Source: an uncultured Alphaproteobacteria bacterium (lineage in GTDB: Bacteria > Pseudomonadota > Alphaproteobacteria > Rhodobacterales > Rhodobacteraceae). Taken from it: 64,000 bases of DNA. How positions within the stretch are numbered: position 1 is the stretch's first letter; each line of letters starts with the position of its first letter. This document shows, in pieces, positions 1-9,056 of the stretch. The stretch spans positions 62,001-126,000 of the forward strand of contig CACOBR010000003.1 in assembly GCA_902625475.1 (NCBI GenBank), read 5' to 3'. The position numbers and the translations under genes are program-made. The notes below the pieces were generated by a model. That model worked only from the letters and a program-made list of their open reading frames with translations. It did not search any database and was not told the origin of the DNA.

Positions 1-237
1 TGACTTTGCAACACCATGTGCAGAAAAAACCACTGGTCTGTCTTTTGGACATTCAAATAATTCATTGACAAATATGGCTCCTTTTTTTTCTAAATCTTCT
101 ACAACATATTTATTATGTACTATCTCATGACGTACATATACAGGTTTTCCATATTTCTGCAGACATTTTTCTACAATTTCTATTGCACGATCTACACCTG
201 CACAAAATCCTCTTGGAGCAGCAACTAAAAGTTTCAT
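1..237 (-). CDS. ispH: 4-hydroxy-3-methylbut-2-enyl diphosphate reductase (IspH), N-terminal part
   Basis: This gene is cut by the window edge, so only the first 79 residues are visible; the ORF track misses it. Translated from the ATG at 237 it reads [20 protein letters not shown]. IspH is a [4Fe-4S] enzyme catalysing the last step of the MEP isoprenoid pathway. Cys12 in RGFCAGV is the first cluster ligand, and His41 and His74 (FSAHGV) match the substrate-binding histidines known in the family. The gene is divergent from folK, and the 135-bp AT-rich gap between them must hold both promoters. The identification is firm; the C-terminal two thirds lie outside the window. Confidence 0.95.
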   Translation of the reverse strand, partial: MKLLVAAPRGFCAGVDRAIEIVEKCLQKYGKPVYVRHEIVHNKYVVEDLEKKGAIFVNELFECPKDRPVVFSAHGVAKS

Positions 238-372
238 AAGCTTTCTAAATTATTATTAGTCTAAAGATAATGCTGTTAGAAATTTTGGTCAATATTTATA
301 TAATCTGTTATATTTAAATAATTTTCAAAATATTATAATAAATTTAAATTATTACAAAAAAATCTTAATATT

Positions 373-951
373 ATGACTAAATACTACATTGCTCTTGGAA
401 GTAATTTAGAAACAGAAAATATGACTAGATTAGAGATACTCAATAAAGCTCTAGAATATTTCCCAATGTTCAGTATTTCATTAGTTAAAGTAAGTTCATT
501 TTGGGAAAGCAAATCATATCCTAATAAAAATCAACCAAATTTTATTAATGCTGTTTCAGAAGTACAATCTGTATTAAATCCTTATCAAACATTATGTTCA
601 TTAAAAGAAATTGAAATCATTCTTGGAAGAAAAATAAATAGTAGGTGGGGGAGTAGAGTATTAGATCTTGATATATTAGCAGCAGGTTCTTTAATATTAC
701 CAAATTTGCAAATATTTAATAAATGGCTGAAAATGCCTCTTGAGGAACAAATGCAAAATCAACCTAACAAATTAATTTTGCCACATCCAAGAATACAAGA
801 CCGTCTTTTTGTATTAAAACCTTTAAGTGAAATTGATCCTAACTGGATTCATCCTGTACTAAATAAAAAACCCTATGAACTCATTGATCAGAATTATTGG
901 AATGAGGAAAGCTTATTAAGTTTGGTAGAAAATAAAAATTTTATTCTATAG
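373..951 (+). CDS. folK: 2-amino-4-hydroxy-6-hydroxymethyldihydropteridine pyrophosphokinase (HPPK)
   Basis: HPPK transfers pyrophosphate from ATP to 6-hydroxymethyl-dihydropterin in folate synthesis and is cytoplasmic. The N-terminus IALGSNL is the family opening. The central RWGSRVLDLDILAAG carries the signature with the two Mg-binding aspartates (DLD), and LPHPRIQDRLFVLKPL is the conserved C-terminal motif. At 192 aa it is longer than the roughly 160 aa of compact HPPKs; the extra length lies around residues 110-135 and at the C-terminus. It is the first gene of a plus-strand housekeeping run and is followed after about 50 bases by rpoZ. Confidence 0.95.
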   Translation: MTKYYIALGSNLETENMTRLEILNKALEYFPMFSISLVKVSSFWESKSYPNKNQPNFINAVSEVQSVLNPYQTLCSLKEIEIILGRKINSRWGSRVLDLDILAAGSLILPNLQIFNKWLKMPLEEQMQNQPNKLILPHPRIQDRLFVLKPLSEIDPNWIHPVLNKKPYELIDQNYWNEESLLSLVENKNFIL

Positions 952-1002
952 TATTGATTTTTTTTGATTATGATAATATTAGTCTCAACCAAGGAGATAA
1001 AA

Positions 1003-1359
1003 ATGGCCAGAATCACAGTTGAAGATTGTATTGATAAAGTTCCCAACAGATTTGATTTAGTTTTATTAGCAGCTCATAGAGCTCGTGAGATATCATTGGG
1101 TGCTGAGCTCACTGTTGACAGGGATAAGGATAAAAATCCTGTAGTTGCTCTAAGAGAAATAGCTGATGAAACATTAACTGCTGATCAAATTCGTGAGTCA
1201 GCTATTGAAAGTAGACAATTACAGATTGAGGTTGATGAACCTGAAGAAGATCAAATGGCTATTCTTATGGGATCTGAAGCAGTTGATGACAGTCCGGAAG
1301 AAGAAACTTCTGAAGAAAATCTCTTGAGAGCTTTGATGGAAGCACAAGAAAAAAAATAA
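1003..1359 (+). CDS. rpoZ: RNA polymerase omega subunit
   Basis: RpoZ is the small subunit that helps assemble the beta' subunit into RNA polymerase. The start is the ATG at 1003 (MARITVEDC), not the TTG at 964 used by the ORF track: an AAGGAG ribosome-binding site sits at 991-996 with proper spacing, and homology begins at MARITVED. Residues 1-60 contain the family core ([13 protein letters not shown]). The last 35 residues are very acidic ([10 protein letters not shown], then a Glu-rich tail), as is usual for alphaproteobacterial omega. It is followed by the stringent-response gene, the classic rpoZ-spoT/rsh neighbourhood. Confidence 0.95.
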   Translation: MARITVEDCIDKVPNRFDLVLLAAHRAREISLGAELTVDRDKDKNPVVALREIADETLTADQIRESAIESRQLQIEVDEPEEDQMAILMGSEAVDDSPEEETSEENLLRALMEAQEKK

Positions 1360-1382
1360 TATCATTTTGAGTGGCTTCAATA

Positions 1383-3542
1383 ATGCTAAGTATTGAAGAT
1401 CTTATAAATCAAATTAAATCATATAATCCTAATGCAGATTTTGATTTAATAAAAAAATCCTACAACTACGGTTTTAATGCTCACAAAGGTCAGTATAGAG
1501 CATCAGGTGAAATATATTTTACTCATCCTGTTCAGGTTGCTAAAATTGTAATTGATTTAAAATTAGACGAGTCAACTGTAAAAACAGCTCTTTTACATGA
1601 TACAGTAGAAGATACTGACAGCTCACTAAACCAATTAGAGATTGTTTTTGGTAGTGAGGTATCACAACTAGTTGATGGTGTGACAAAGCTCACAAATCTA
1701 GAATTAAGTTCCTTAGAAACAAAGCATGCTGAAAATTTCAGAAAATTATTTATGGCTATGAGTAAAGATGTAAGGGTTTTATTGGTAAAATTAGCTGATA
1801 GATTACACAATATGAGAACTATAAAGGCTTTACCTACAGATAAACAGATTAGAAAATCAAAAGAAACAATGGAAATTTTTGCTCCATTAGCTGGCCGTAT
1901 GGGTATGCAATTTATGAGAGAGGAGTTAGAAGACCTCAGTTTCCGAGTACTTAATCCTGAAGCCAGGAATTCAATTATTAGAAGATTTATAACCTTAAGA
2001 AAAGAAACAGATGATTTAGTACCTAAGATTATAGATGATATTAAACAACAATTAAAAAAAGAAAATGTAAATGCAAGAGTTACTGGAAGAGAAAAAAAAC
2101 CTTATTCTATATGGAGAAAAATGCAGTATAAAAAAGAGGGTTTTACAAGACTTTCTGATATATTTGCCTTTAGAATAGTAACTAAAAATGAAACAGATGC
2201 ATATATTGCAATGGGGTCAGTTCATAGTAGATGGAGAGCAGTACCTGGTAAATTCAAAGACTACATCAGTCATCCCAAAAGTAATGGATATAGATCAATT
2301 CATACTACAGTTTCTGGAAGAGATGGTAAGAGGGTTGAAGTTCAGATCAGGACAGAAGAAATGGATGAAGTTGCGGAAAGTGGAGTTGCGGCTCACTGGT
2401 CTTATAGGGATGGTGAAAGAGTAAAAAATCCATTTGTTGTTGATCCTTTTAAGTGGTTAAGGGGATTAAGTGATGGATTTATAAAGAGTGAAAATCCAAG
2501 TGAGTTTTTTGAACACGTGAAACTCGAAATGTTTCAAGATCAGGTATTTTGTTTTACTCCAAAAGGAGAAGTAATAAAATTACCAAGGGGTGCAACACCT
2601 ATCGACTTTGCTTATGCGATTCATACCAGAATTGGTGATAGTTGTGTTGGTTCGCTCGTTGACGGGCAAAGGGTTCCTTTATGGACAAAATTAAAAAATG
2701 GACAATCAGTTTCAATTATTAGATCGGAAGCACAAAAACCACAATCAAGTTGGGAAACAATGGTTTGTACAGGAAGAGCAAAAACAGCTATAAGAAGAAA
2801 ATTAAGAGAAGAAAAAAGAGAAGAAAATATTAAAATTGGCAAAGAAATTGCCCGTGTTTCATTTGAAAATATTGGAAAAAAAGTAACTGAAAAAGCACTA
2901 CTAACTGCAGCCAAAAAGTTAGTAATTAATAATGTTGATGATCTTTTGGCTGCTCTTGGTTCAGTAGAATTAACAGGTGATGAATTGATTAAAACCCTAT
3001 ATCCAAAAAAGGTGACTGGTCTTACAATACAAAATTTTGGTGAAAGGAAACTTTCTTTTGTTGGTTTGGATCCTCATCAGCAGGCCAATACTGCTTCCTG
3101 TTGTAAGCCAATCCCAGGAGAAAGGATTGTCGGTATAACTGAAAAAAATAAAGGAATAATAATACACGCTATTGATTGTGATAATTTAGAAAATTTAGAT
3201 ATTAAATCAAGAAATTGGTTAGATTTAAGATGGCCAGAAGGTGATATTCAAATTTCACATCCTACAAGTCTAACTATTTCTATGTACAATGGTGTTGGAG
3301 TTCTTGGGAGGATATGCTCCCTAATTGGTGAAAGAGGAGCAAACATAACCAATATTGATTTTGTTGATAGAAAACCTGATTTTTACAGTATTGTCATAGA
3401 AATTCATGTAAAAGATCTTAAGCATCTATCTGATATTATGACATCTATTGAGGCCGATACTGATATTGCAACAGTAATTAGAACAAAAGAGTTTATAGAG
3501 ACACCTAGTAATCAAAAAATTCAATCACTATCTAACTATTGA
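1383..3542 (+). CDS. rsh: Bifunctional (p)ppGpp synthetase/hydrolase, RelA/SpoT family
   Basis: This long RSH protein makes and degrades the alarmone (p)ppGpp. In order it has an HD hydrolase domain with an intact HD pair (LLHDTVEDT, about residue 72) and ADRLHNMRTI, a synthetase domain (DIFAFRIV; SNGYRSIHTTV), a TGS domain (VFCFTPKGEVIKLPRGATPIDFAYAIH) starting near residue 385, a conserved Cys-containing segment (ASCCKPIPGE), and a C-terminal ACT domain. Both catalytic domains look intact. The ATG at 1383 is preferred to the GTG at 1371 because family similarity starts at MLSIEDLINQIKSYNP; neither start has a clear Shine-Dalgarno. It lies 23 bases after rpoZ, presumably co-transcribed. Confidence 0.95.
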   Translation: MLSIEDLINQIKSYNPNADFDLIKKSYNYGFNAHKGQYRASGEIYFTHPVQVAKIVIDLKLDESTVKTALLHDTVEDTDSSLNQLEIVFGSEVSQLVDGVTKLTNLELSSLETKHAENFRKLFMAMSKDVRVLLVKLADRLHNMRTIKALPTDKQIRKSKETMEIFAPLAGRMGMQFMREELEDLSFRVLNPEARNSIIRRFITLRKETDDLVPKIIDDIKQQLKKENVNARVTGREKKPYSIWRKMQYKKEGFTRLSDIFAFRIVTKNETDAYIAMGSVHSRWRAVPGKFKDYISHPKSNGYRSIHTTVSGRDGKRVEVQIRTEEMDEVAESGVAAHWSYRDGERVKNPFVVDPFKWLRGLSDGFIKSENPSEFFEHVKLEMFQDQVFCFTPKGEVIKLPRGATPIDFAYAIHTRIGDSCVGSLVDGQRVPLWTKLKNGQSVSIIRSEAQKPQSSWETMVCTGRAKTAIRRKLREEKREENIKIGKEIARVSFENIGKKVTEKALLTAAKKLVINNVDDLLAALGSVELTGDELIKTLYPKKVTGLTIQNFGERKLSFVGLDPHQQANTASCCKPIPGERIVGITEKNKGIIIHAIDCDNLENLDIKSRNWLDLRWPEGDIQISHPTSLTISMYNGVGVLGRICSLIGERGANITNIDFVDRKPDFYSIVIEIHVKDLKHLSDIMTSIEADTDIATVIRTKEFIETPSNQKIQSLSNY

Positions 3543-3564
3543 TTGTCTAATTATCACTTATATC

Positions 3565-4146
3565 ATGGTATTTAAGAGAAAAAAAAAGCTGACTATATAC
3601 AAAAATCTTAAATCCTTTTTTTTTCCTGAAAGAGGATGGAGAAGAGCTATTGAGTATATAAGTCACAGGATTAGGAGATTACCAGACACTCCTCATAGAA
3701 TTGCATTAGGTCTTTCTTTTGGAGTTTTGGCTTCTTTTTCTCCTTTATTTGGATTTCATTTTTTATTAGGAGCTTTTTTAGCATACTTATTTAATGCAAA
3801 CGTGTTTGCATCTATATTAGGAACTTTTTTTGGAAATCCTATAACTTTTACATTTATAGCGGCTATCAATGTTAGAACAGGTAGTTTTATATTAGATAAA
3901 ATTTCTAAAGTTAAAAATGAGCAAAGTATTTCTGATACTTGGGAATTCGATTCTGAATTTACTAGTTTAAGTGTTTTTGAAAAATTTCTAGTTGAAGTTT
4001 ATTTTGAAAAATTTATTCCTTACAGTATTGGTGGAATAATATGCGGAATTATTACTGCTTTAATAGTATATTTATTATCAAAACCACTTATAAGTTCTTA
4101 TCAAAAAAGAAAAAAAAAAAGAAAAAAAATTAATGCTAAATTATAA
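3565..4146 (+). CDS. DUF2062 domain membrane protein
   Basis: A 193-aa inner-membrane protein of the DUF2062 family, whose function is unknown. A basic N-terminus precedes the family core TPHRIALGLSFGVLASFSP and a segment ending GTFFGNPITFTF, with two or three hydrophobic helices, a polar stretch around residues 115-145, and a final helix before a very basic tail (KKRKKINAKL). Position between rsh and pdxJ is conserved in many Alphaproteobacteria, which supports the call. The gap to pdxJ is 17 bases, consistent with one operon. Confidence 0.85.
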   Translation: MVFKRKKKLTIYKNLKSFFFPERGWRRAIEYISHRIRRLPDTPHRIALGLSFGVLASFSPLFGFHFLLGAFLAYLFNANVFASILGTFFGNPITFTFIAAINVRTGSFILDKISKVKNEQSISDTWEFDSEFTSLSVFEKFLVEVYFEKFIPYSIGGIICGIITALIVYLLSKPLISSYQKRKKKRKKINAKL

Positions 4147-4163
4147 TGGAGTAAATTTTAATA

Positions 4164-4916
4164 ATGAATAAAATTCCTAGAATTCGCTTAGGTGTGAATA
4201 TTGATCATGTAGCAACGCTTAGAAATGCCAGGGGCACCTTTTATCCTGATCCTCTAAAAATGGTAAAACTTCTAGAAAAATTAGATGTCGATGGAGTTAC
4301 TGTTCATCTTAGAGAAGATAGAAGACACATAATTGATTCAGATGTTAAGAGAATTACTAATGAATCTCATCTTCCAGTTAATTTAGAAATGGCTGCTACA
4401 GAGGAGATGCAAAAAATCGCTACAGAACTCATTCCTAATGCTGTTTGTTTGGTTCCAGAGAAAAGAGAAGAAAGAACTACAGAAGGGGGTCTAGATGTTA
4501 TAACTGAGGAAAATAAATTAAAAAATTTTTTAGATCCAATAATCCAAAAAAATATTCGAGTTTCGTTATTTGTTTCACCCGATGTTAGTCAAATAGAAGC
4601 AGCTTCTAGAGTTGGAGCAAATATTATTGAACTTAATACAGGAACTTTTTGTGATTTGTTGATTGAAAATAAAAAGAAAGAGTATTTGGAAGAGTTTGAG
4701 AAACTGAAGGAGGCTTCAGTTTACGGAAAGAAACTAGGATTAGAAATTCATGGTGGTCATGGTTTAACTTTCGAAAGTGTAAAGTATATTGCATCTATTC
4801 CTGAAATAAGAGAATTAAACATAGGTCATTTTTTAATTTCACAAGCAGTTTTTGATGGTATAGAAAAAACAATTAATACAATGAGATTAGAAATTGATAA
4901 CTCTCAAAAAAAATAG
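4164..4916 (+). CDS. pdxJ: Pyridoxine 5'-phosphate synthase
   Basis: PdxJ condenses 1-deoxyxylulose-5-phosphate with 3-amino-2-oxopropyl phosphate to form pyridoxine 5'-phosphate (vitamin B6), a TIM-barrel enzyme acting as an octamer. The family motifs are present: GVNIDHVATLRNARG at the N-terminus, HLREDRRHI, the phosphate/substrate segment GLEIHGGHGL, and ELNIGHFLISQAVF near the C-terminus. The 250-aa length is typical. The start has little Shine-Dalgarno but agrees with family length. acpS follows after 7 bases, a pairing seen widely in proteobacteria. Confidence 0.96.
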   Translation: MNKIPRIRLGVNIDHVATLRNARGTFYPDPLKMVKLLEKLDVDGVTVHLREDRRHIIDSDVKRITNESHLPVNLEMAATEEMQKIATELIPNAVCLVPEKREERTTEGGLDVITEENKLKNFLDPIIQKNIRVSLFVSPDVSQIEAASRVGANIIELNTGTFCDLLIENKKKEYLEEFEKLKEASVYGKKLGLEIHGGHGLTFESVKYIASIPEIRELNIGHFLISQAVFDGIEKTINTMRLEIDNSQKK

Positions 4917-4923
4917 GTAATTT

Positions 4924-5337
4924 ATGTTGCTCGGTCTAGGAAATGATATTGTTTCTGTTAATAGAATAAAAAATTCTTACAAAAGATTTGGTAAACGTTT
5001 AGAGAATAGAATTTATACAACTGCAGAAATAAAATTGATCTGGGAAAGAGGATCTCCTTGTTTTAAGACCCTTTCTAGTCGTTGGGCTGCTAAAGAGGCA
5101 TTTGTAAAAGCATTAGGTACAGGTTTCAGAAAAGGAATTTTTTGGAAAGATATTTCTGTGTTAAATAATTTGAATGGTAAACCTGAACTAGTTATAAGAG
5201 GCCAAGCTAAAGTTTGTCTAAATAGTATTCTACCTGCGGATACAAGTCCGATTACTCACATATCTATTTCAGATGAAAAGGAAATTGTTAACGCAATTGT
5301 AATAATCGAGGCAAGAGATTTAAATCATCTTAATTAA
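4924..5337 (+). CDS. acpS: Holo-[acyl-carrier-protein] synthase
   Basis: AcpS transfers the 4'-phosphopantetheine arm of CoA to apo-ACP, activating it for fatty-acid synthesis. The N-terminal GLGNDIVSVNRI supplies the Mg-binding Asp, and SRWAAKEAFVKALGTG is the second signature with the catalytic Glu and Lys. The 137-aa length is normal. The gene lies between pdxJ and lepB with short gaps (7 and 19 bases), so it is probably translated from the same transcript. Confidence 0.95.
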   Translation: MLLGLGNDIVSVNRIKNSYKRFGKRLENRIYTTAEIKLIWERGSPCFKTLSSRWAAKEAFVKALGTGFRKGIFWKDISVLNNLNGKPELVIRGQAKVCLNSILPADTSPITHISISDEKEIVNAIVIIEARDLNHLN

Positions 5338-5356
5338 TATAGAGAATTGTAAAACA

Positions 5357-6148
5357 ATGGCTAAAAAAGATAAAAATCTTATTGATAGTATAAAAGAATT
5401 TCTAAAAACAATATTTTTTGCTTTATTGATTGCTGGATTAATCAGAACCCTTTTTTTTCAACCTTTTTGGATACCCTCAGGTTCTATGAAACCTAATCTT
5501 TTAATTGGAGATTACATTTTTGTTAACAAATTTGTATATGGTTATTCCAAATATTCATGTCCATTTTCGTTATGTCCTTTCTCTGGCAGAATATTTTATA
5601 CCGAGCCTAAAAGAGGAGATGTAGTCGTATTTAGGCATCCAGTAAATGGGAAAGATTATGTAAAAAGGTTAATCGGACTTCCAGGTGATGAAATATCTAT
5701 TAAAGATGGACGTCTAATAATAAATGGAGAAAAAATAAATACTCAACAAATTGAGCCTTTTTCTGAAAAAAAAGAAATGCAAGGTCCTTTAGCATCTATT
5801 CCAAGATGTAGTAATGCGCCAGTTTCTTTAGGCGCTCAATGTAAAAAAAGACAATTCCAAGAAGAAATTTTAGATGGTTTAACGGTAAATGTTCTTGATA
5901 TAGCAGATAATGAATATGGTGATAATATTACATCGCTGAAAGTTCCTAGGGATAATTTCTTTTTTATTGGTGATAATCGCGATAATTCATTAGACAGTCG
6001 TTTTGGTAGGACAGCAGGAGGTGTTGGTTTTGTTAAGTCTGAAAACCTCATTGGAAGAGCAGATGGAATTTTATTTTCTTCTGCTGGCAAGATGCTAATA
6101 TCTTTTTGGTCTTGGAGAAAAGATCGTTTTTTTAAGGCAGTAAATTGA
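5357..6148 (+). CDS. lepB: Signal peptidase I
   Basis: Type I signal peptidase cleaves leader peptides of exported proteins at the periplasmic face of the inner membrane. A transmembrane anchor spans about residues 13-35. The catalytic Ser lies in PSGSMKPNLLIGDYIFVNKF and the general-base Lys in DYVKRLIGLPGDE. The box GDNRDNSLDSRFG is diagnostic of the family. Length (263 aa) is typical of proteobacterial enzymes. The stop overlaps the TTG start of rnc by four bases, implying translational coupling; lepB-rnc-era is a conserved order. Confidence 0.96.
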   Translation: MAKKDKNLIDSIKEFLKTIFFALLIAGLIRTLFFQPFWIPSGSMKPNLLIGDYIFVNKFVYGYSKYSCPFSLCPFSGRIFYTEPKRGDVVVFRHPVNGKDYVKRLIGLPGDEISIKDGRLIINGEKINTQQIEPFSEKKEMQGPLASIPRCSNAPVSLGAQCKKRQFQEEILDGLTVNVLDIADNEYGDNITSLKVPRDNFFFIGDNRDNSLDSRFGRTAGGVGFVKSENLIGRADGILFSSAGKMLISFWSWRKDRFFKAVN

Positions 6149-6825
6149 AACTTAATTCAAATCAAAAAGAATTATGCAAAAATATAGATTATTCATTTCA
6201 AAATCTTTATCTTCTTGAACAGGCTCTAATACATTCTTCTTTAAAATCAAGAGGCTTAAATAATAATCAAAGAATGGAATTTTTGGGAGATAGAATTCTT
6301 GGATTTGTAATTTCAGATTATCTATTTAATCATTATCCGAAATGGAGAGAAGGTGATCTTGCACTTAATTATAATGCATTAGTTTGTAAAGAAACATGTA
6401 GTGAAATTGCAGAGCAAATTGGATTAGGTCAGTCATTAATTATGGGTAAATCAGAGTCTCAGCACGGCGGTCGACTAAAAAAAGCTATACTAGCAGATGC
6501 TATAGAAGCTCTCATTGCTGCGGTATATCTTGATTCAAAATTAAGTATTGTCAAGCATTTAATCTTAAAATTATGGTCTTCAAAATTAAATAATGTAGGA
6601 GATATTGAGTTAGATCCTAAAACAGCATTGCAGCACTGGGTGCAAGAAAAAAAAGGTGGATTACCAAATTACACTGATTTGAAGAGGGAAGGATCTGATC
6701 ATGATCCAATTTTTTATGTGGAAGTTAAATTGAAAAATGGTTTGTCTGCTATTGGGAAAGATAAATCAAAAAGAAAAGCTCAACAAAATGCTGCTCAAAA
6801 ATTATTATCCAAAATAAAAAATTGA
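6145..6825 (+). CDS. rnc: Ribonuclease III
   Basis: RNase III cuts double-stranded RNA in rRNA maturation and mRNA turnover. The catalytic domain has the signature MEFLGDRILGFVISDYLF with its metal-binding acidic residues and a second acidic box (ADAIEALIAAVYLD). A C-terminal double-stranded RNA-binding domain runs from about residue 152 (ALQHWVQEKK) to KSKRKAQQNAAQKLL. The start appears to be a TTG at 6145 overlapping the lepB stop (TTGA); no ATG precedes the catalytic motif. The stop overlaps a TTG just before era. Confidence 0.95.
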   Translation: MKLNSNQKELCKNIDYSFQNLYLLEQALIHSSLKSRGLNNNQRMEFLGDRILGFVISDYLFNHYPKWREGDLALNYNALVCKETCSEIAEQIGLGQSLIMGKSESQHGGRLKKAILADAIEALIAAVYLDSKLSIVKHLILKLWSSKLNNVGDIELDPKTALQHWVQEKKGGLPNYTDLKREGSDHDPIFYVEVKLKNGLSAIGKDKSKRKAQQNAAQKLLSKIKN

Positions 6826-6827
6826 TA

Positions 6828-7703
6828 ATGCTAAATCATCCTAAAAATTCTGGTATTGTTACAATTATTGGGGAAGTAAACGTAGGTAAGTCTAGTTTAT
6901 TAAATATTCTTGTTAAAAAGGATGTTTCAATTATAACGCATAAATCTAATACTACGAATAAGCAAATAAAAGGTATAAAAAATTATAAAAACTCTCAAAT
7001 TGTTTTTATTGACACCCCTGGTTTGTATATTAATAAGGGAAAGACTAATCGTAACTTCTTAAGTGAGATCTGGAGTGCAGTTACAGAAGCAGATTTTTTA
7101 TGCATAGTAGTTGATGGTAACAGAACTGTATCAAAAGTTTTGTATCAATTGCTTGAACAGATTAATGAAAAAAATATTCCAGAAAAAAGAATTATACTTG
7201 CAATTAATAAAATAGACTTAATTTCAAAAGATAAATTATTAAAAAAGACAAAAGAAATTAATGAGAAATATGAATTCGATAAAATATTTATGATTTCAGC
7301 CTTAAAAAATGACGGTATTGATGATTTATTGAATTGGTTTAGTAAACATTTACCTCAAAAAAAGTGGTCATATCCACCACACATTAGTTCTGATCAAACT
7401 TTTGATCAGCAAATGAATGAAAAAACCAGAGAGATAATTTTACTTCGAATTCATGACGAAATACCTTATAATCTCGAGGTTTCTTCAGATAATATAATAA
7501 ATGTTTCCAAATCAAAATTGAGAATTTTTCAATCCATTTATGTTCATAATCAAAGGCATCGAAGTATTTTGATAGGAAAAAAGGGGGAGACAATAAAATC
7601 TATATCCATAGGTGCACGAAAAAAAATAGAAAAGTTTACAAACAAAAAAATTGATCTTTTTTTGGAAGTAAAAATTAAGAAAAAAGGTGTAGTGGTTAAT
7701 TAA
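6828..7703 (+). CDS. era: GTPase Era
   Basis: Era is an essential GTPase that binds the 3' end of 16S rRNA during small-subunit assembly. GTPase motifs are visible: the P-loop GEVNVGKSSL, DTPGLY, and NKID. The C-terminal KH RNA-binding domain holds HRSILIGKKGETIKSI. The N-terminal P-loop reads GEVNVGKS where many Era proteins have GxPNVGKS, a mild divergence. I use the ATG at 6828; the track's TTG at 6822 overlaps the rnc stop and would add only two residues. The lepB-rnc-era-recO order supports the call. Confidence 0.93.
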   Translation: MLNHPKNSGIVTIIGEVNVGKSSLLNILVKKDVSIITHKSNTTNKQIKGIKNYKNSQIVFIDTPGLYINKGKTNRNFLSEIWSAVTEADFLCIVVDGNRTVSKVLYQLLEQINEKNIPEKRIILAINKIDLISKDKLLKKTKEINEKYEFDKIFMISALKNDGIDDLLNWFSKHLPQKKWSYPPHISSDQTFDQQMNEKTREIILLRIHDEIPYNLEVSSDNIINVSKSKLRIFQSIYVHNQRHRSILIGKKGETIKSISIGARKKIEKFTNKKIDLFLEVKIKKKGVVVN

Positions 7704-7721
7704 GGTAAATTTAATAAAAGT

Positions 7722-8054
7722 ATGAAAATTTTAAGAGTAACTACTGAACTTTGGATTTCAGCGTATCGAACGAAATTAGAAAAAGAGGGTATTCCATTTT
7801 ATTTTTATAAAAAGGGTGATTACTCTGCTGGAGCAATATTAATTAAATTTTATAGTTTTGATGGTGAAGTAGAATTATATCACAGGGTTATAAATTTAAA
7901 TGGCAAACAAAAATGGGAATTACTTTTGATTGGTAGTGAACAAAAAATTGATAATGCCATAAAACGTCAATCTGACATGGATCCAGATATATGGGTTTTG
8001 GCAATTGATGATCCAAGAGGTAAAAATTATTTAAATGATTTTGACGAATTATAA
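7722..8054 (+). CDS. DUF1491 family protein
   Basis: A 110-aa protein matching the alphaproteobacterial DUF1491 family, function unknown. Recognisable landmarks are the N-terminal LRVTTELWISAY, the middle KKGDYSAGAILIKF, and the closing RQSDMDPDIWVLAIDD. No signal peptide or membrane helix is seen, so it is likely cytoplasmic. It sits 18 bases after era and 2 bases before recO, a common position for this family, which suggests co-expression with the ribosome-assembly and repair genes without revealing its role. Confidence 0.8.
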   Translation: MKILRVTTELWISAYRTKLEKEGIPFYFYKKGDYSAGAILIKFYSFDGEVELYHRVINLNGKQKWELLLIGSEQKIDNAIKRQSDMDPDIWVLAIDDPRGKNYLNDFDEL

Positions 8055-8056
8055 TT

Positions 8057-8797
8057 ATGAATTGGACTGACGAAGGACTTTTATTAAGTGTTAAACCGCA
8101 TGGAGAAAGAGCAGCAGTTATTCAAGTTTTAACTGAAAATAAAGGTCTTCATGCTGGATTAATCCAAAATGCTTTTTCGAGAAAAATGAATTCTACTTTA
8201 CAACCTTCTAATCAACTCCATTTAAATTGGTCTAGTCGGTTAGAAGAACATTTAGGAATTTACAAAGCTGATTTATTAAGGAGCAGAGTTGATATTTTTT
8301 TATATAATAAGCTTGCTTTAGATGTTTTTAATACAATATCTGCTCTTTGTTTGTCGACGTTAGCTGAAAGAGATCCAATACCTGGACTATATAAAAATAC
8401 TACAAATTTTCTTGACCAAATAACTAATATAAAAAAATGGGAATTTTTTTATATTCATTGGGAATTGAATTTATTAGCATCTTTAGGTTACGGTCTTGAT
8501 TTAAAAAAATGTGCTGCGACTGGTACCACAGAAAATCTTTTTTATATTTCGCCCAAATCTGGGAAGGCTGTTTGTAAAGAAAAGGGTTTTAAATATGATA
8601 AAAAACTTCTACGTTTTCCTACAATTTTGAGGGATGTAGGAAAAAATTATGAATTTAATCGGTCGGATTTATTAGATGGGTTAAAAATAACAGGTTTTTT
8701 TTTAAAAAAATGCCTTATTGATTCCCTACAGAATAATCAGACTATAACTATAAGACAAAGATTAATCGATACCCTATCTAATGAGGAAAATACCTGA
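8057..8797 (+). CDS. recO: DNA repair protein RecO
   Basis: RecO works with RecF and RecR to load RecA on gapped DNA. The N-terminal OB-fold opens with WTDEGLLLSVKPHGERAAVI, and GLHAGLIQNAFSRKM matches the family's second block. The helical C-terminal region follows with typical total length (246 aa). The last codons (RLIDTLSNEENT) and the downstream sequence have a recognisable decayed duplicate at about 40369-40560. The run of housekeeping genes ends here; a copy of the dispersed repeat lies immediately downstream. Confidence 0.9.
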   Translation: MNWTDEGLLLSVKPHGERAAVIQVLTENKGLHAGLIQNAFSRKMNSTLQPSNQLHLNWSSRLEEHLGIYKADLLRSRVDIFLYNKLALDVFNTISALCLSTLAERDPIPGLYKNTTNFLDQITNIKKWEFFYIHWELNLLASLGYGLDLKKCAATGTTENLFYISPKSGKAVCKEKGFKYDKKLLRFPTILRDVGKNYEFNRSDLLDGLKITGFFLKKCLIDSLQNNQTITIRQRLIDTLSNEENT

Positions 8798-8840
8798 TTT
8801 AAGCCATATAAATAGGGGTTTTAATTTTCTATTTCTCTGA

Positions 8841-8955
8841 AAAAGGCTCAAAAGGTGGAGTAAAAGGTGGACTTTTTCAACTTTTCATTTCCAATATGAC
8901 AGATATGACACTTATGACACCCACCCCCAGCCATATCCTTGAGGGTACCCAGAAA
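8841..8955 (+). repeat. Dispersed repeat, copy A (left arm and core)
   Basis: This is the first copy of the intergenic repeat family, just downstream of recO. It shows three tandem 9-mers (TATGACAGA TATGACACT TATGACACC), then CACCCCCA and CATATCCTTGAGGGTACCC. The right arm is absent or decayed. The strand assigned to all copies is that on which the core reads CCTAAGACATATCCTTGAGG. Confidence 0.8.
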
Positions 8956-9056
8956 TTCATCATTAGTTATTTCGATATACTTGATAAGTATTGAAATAAA
9001 AACACATAAAAATTACTATTATCAATATTAAAAATATAAGATAACCAAGGATTAAA

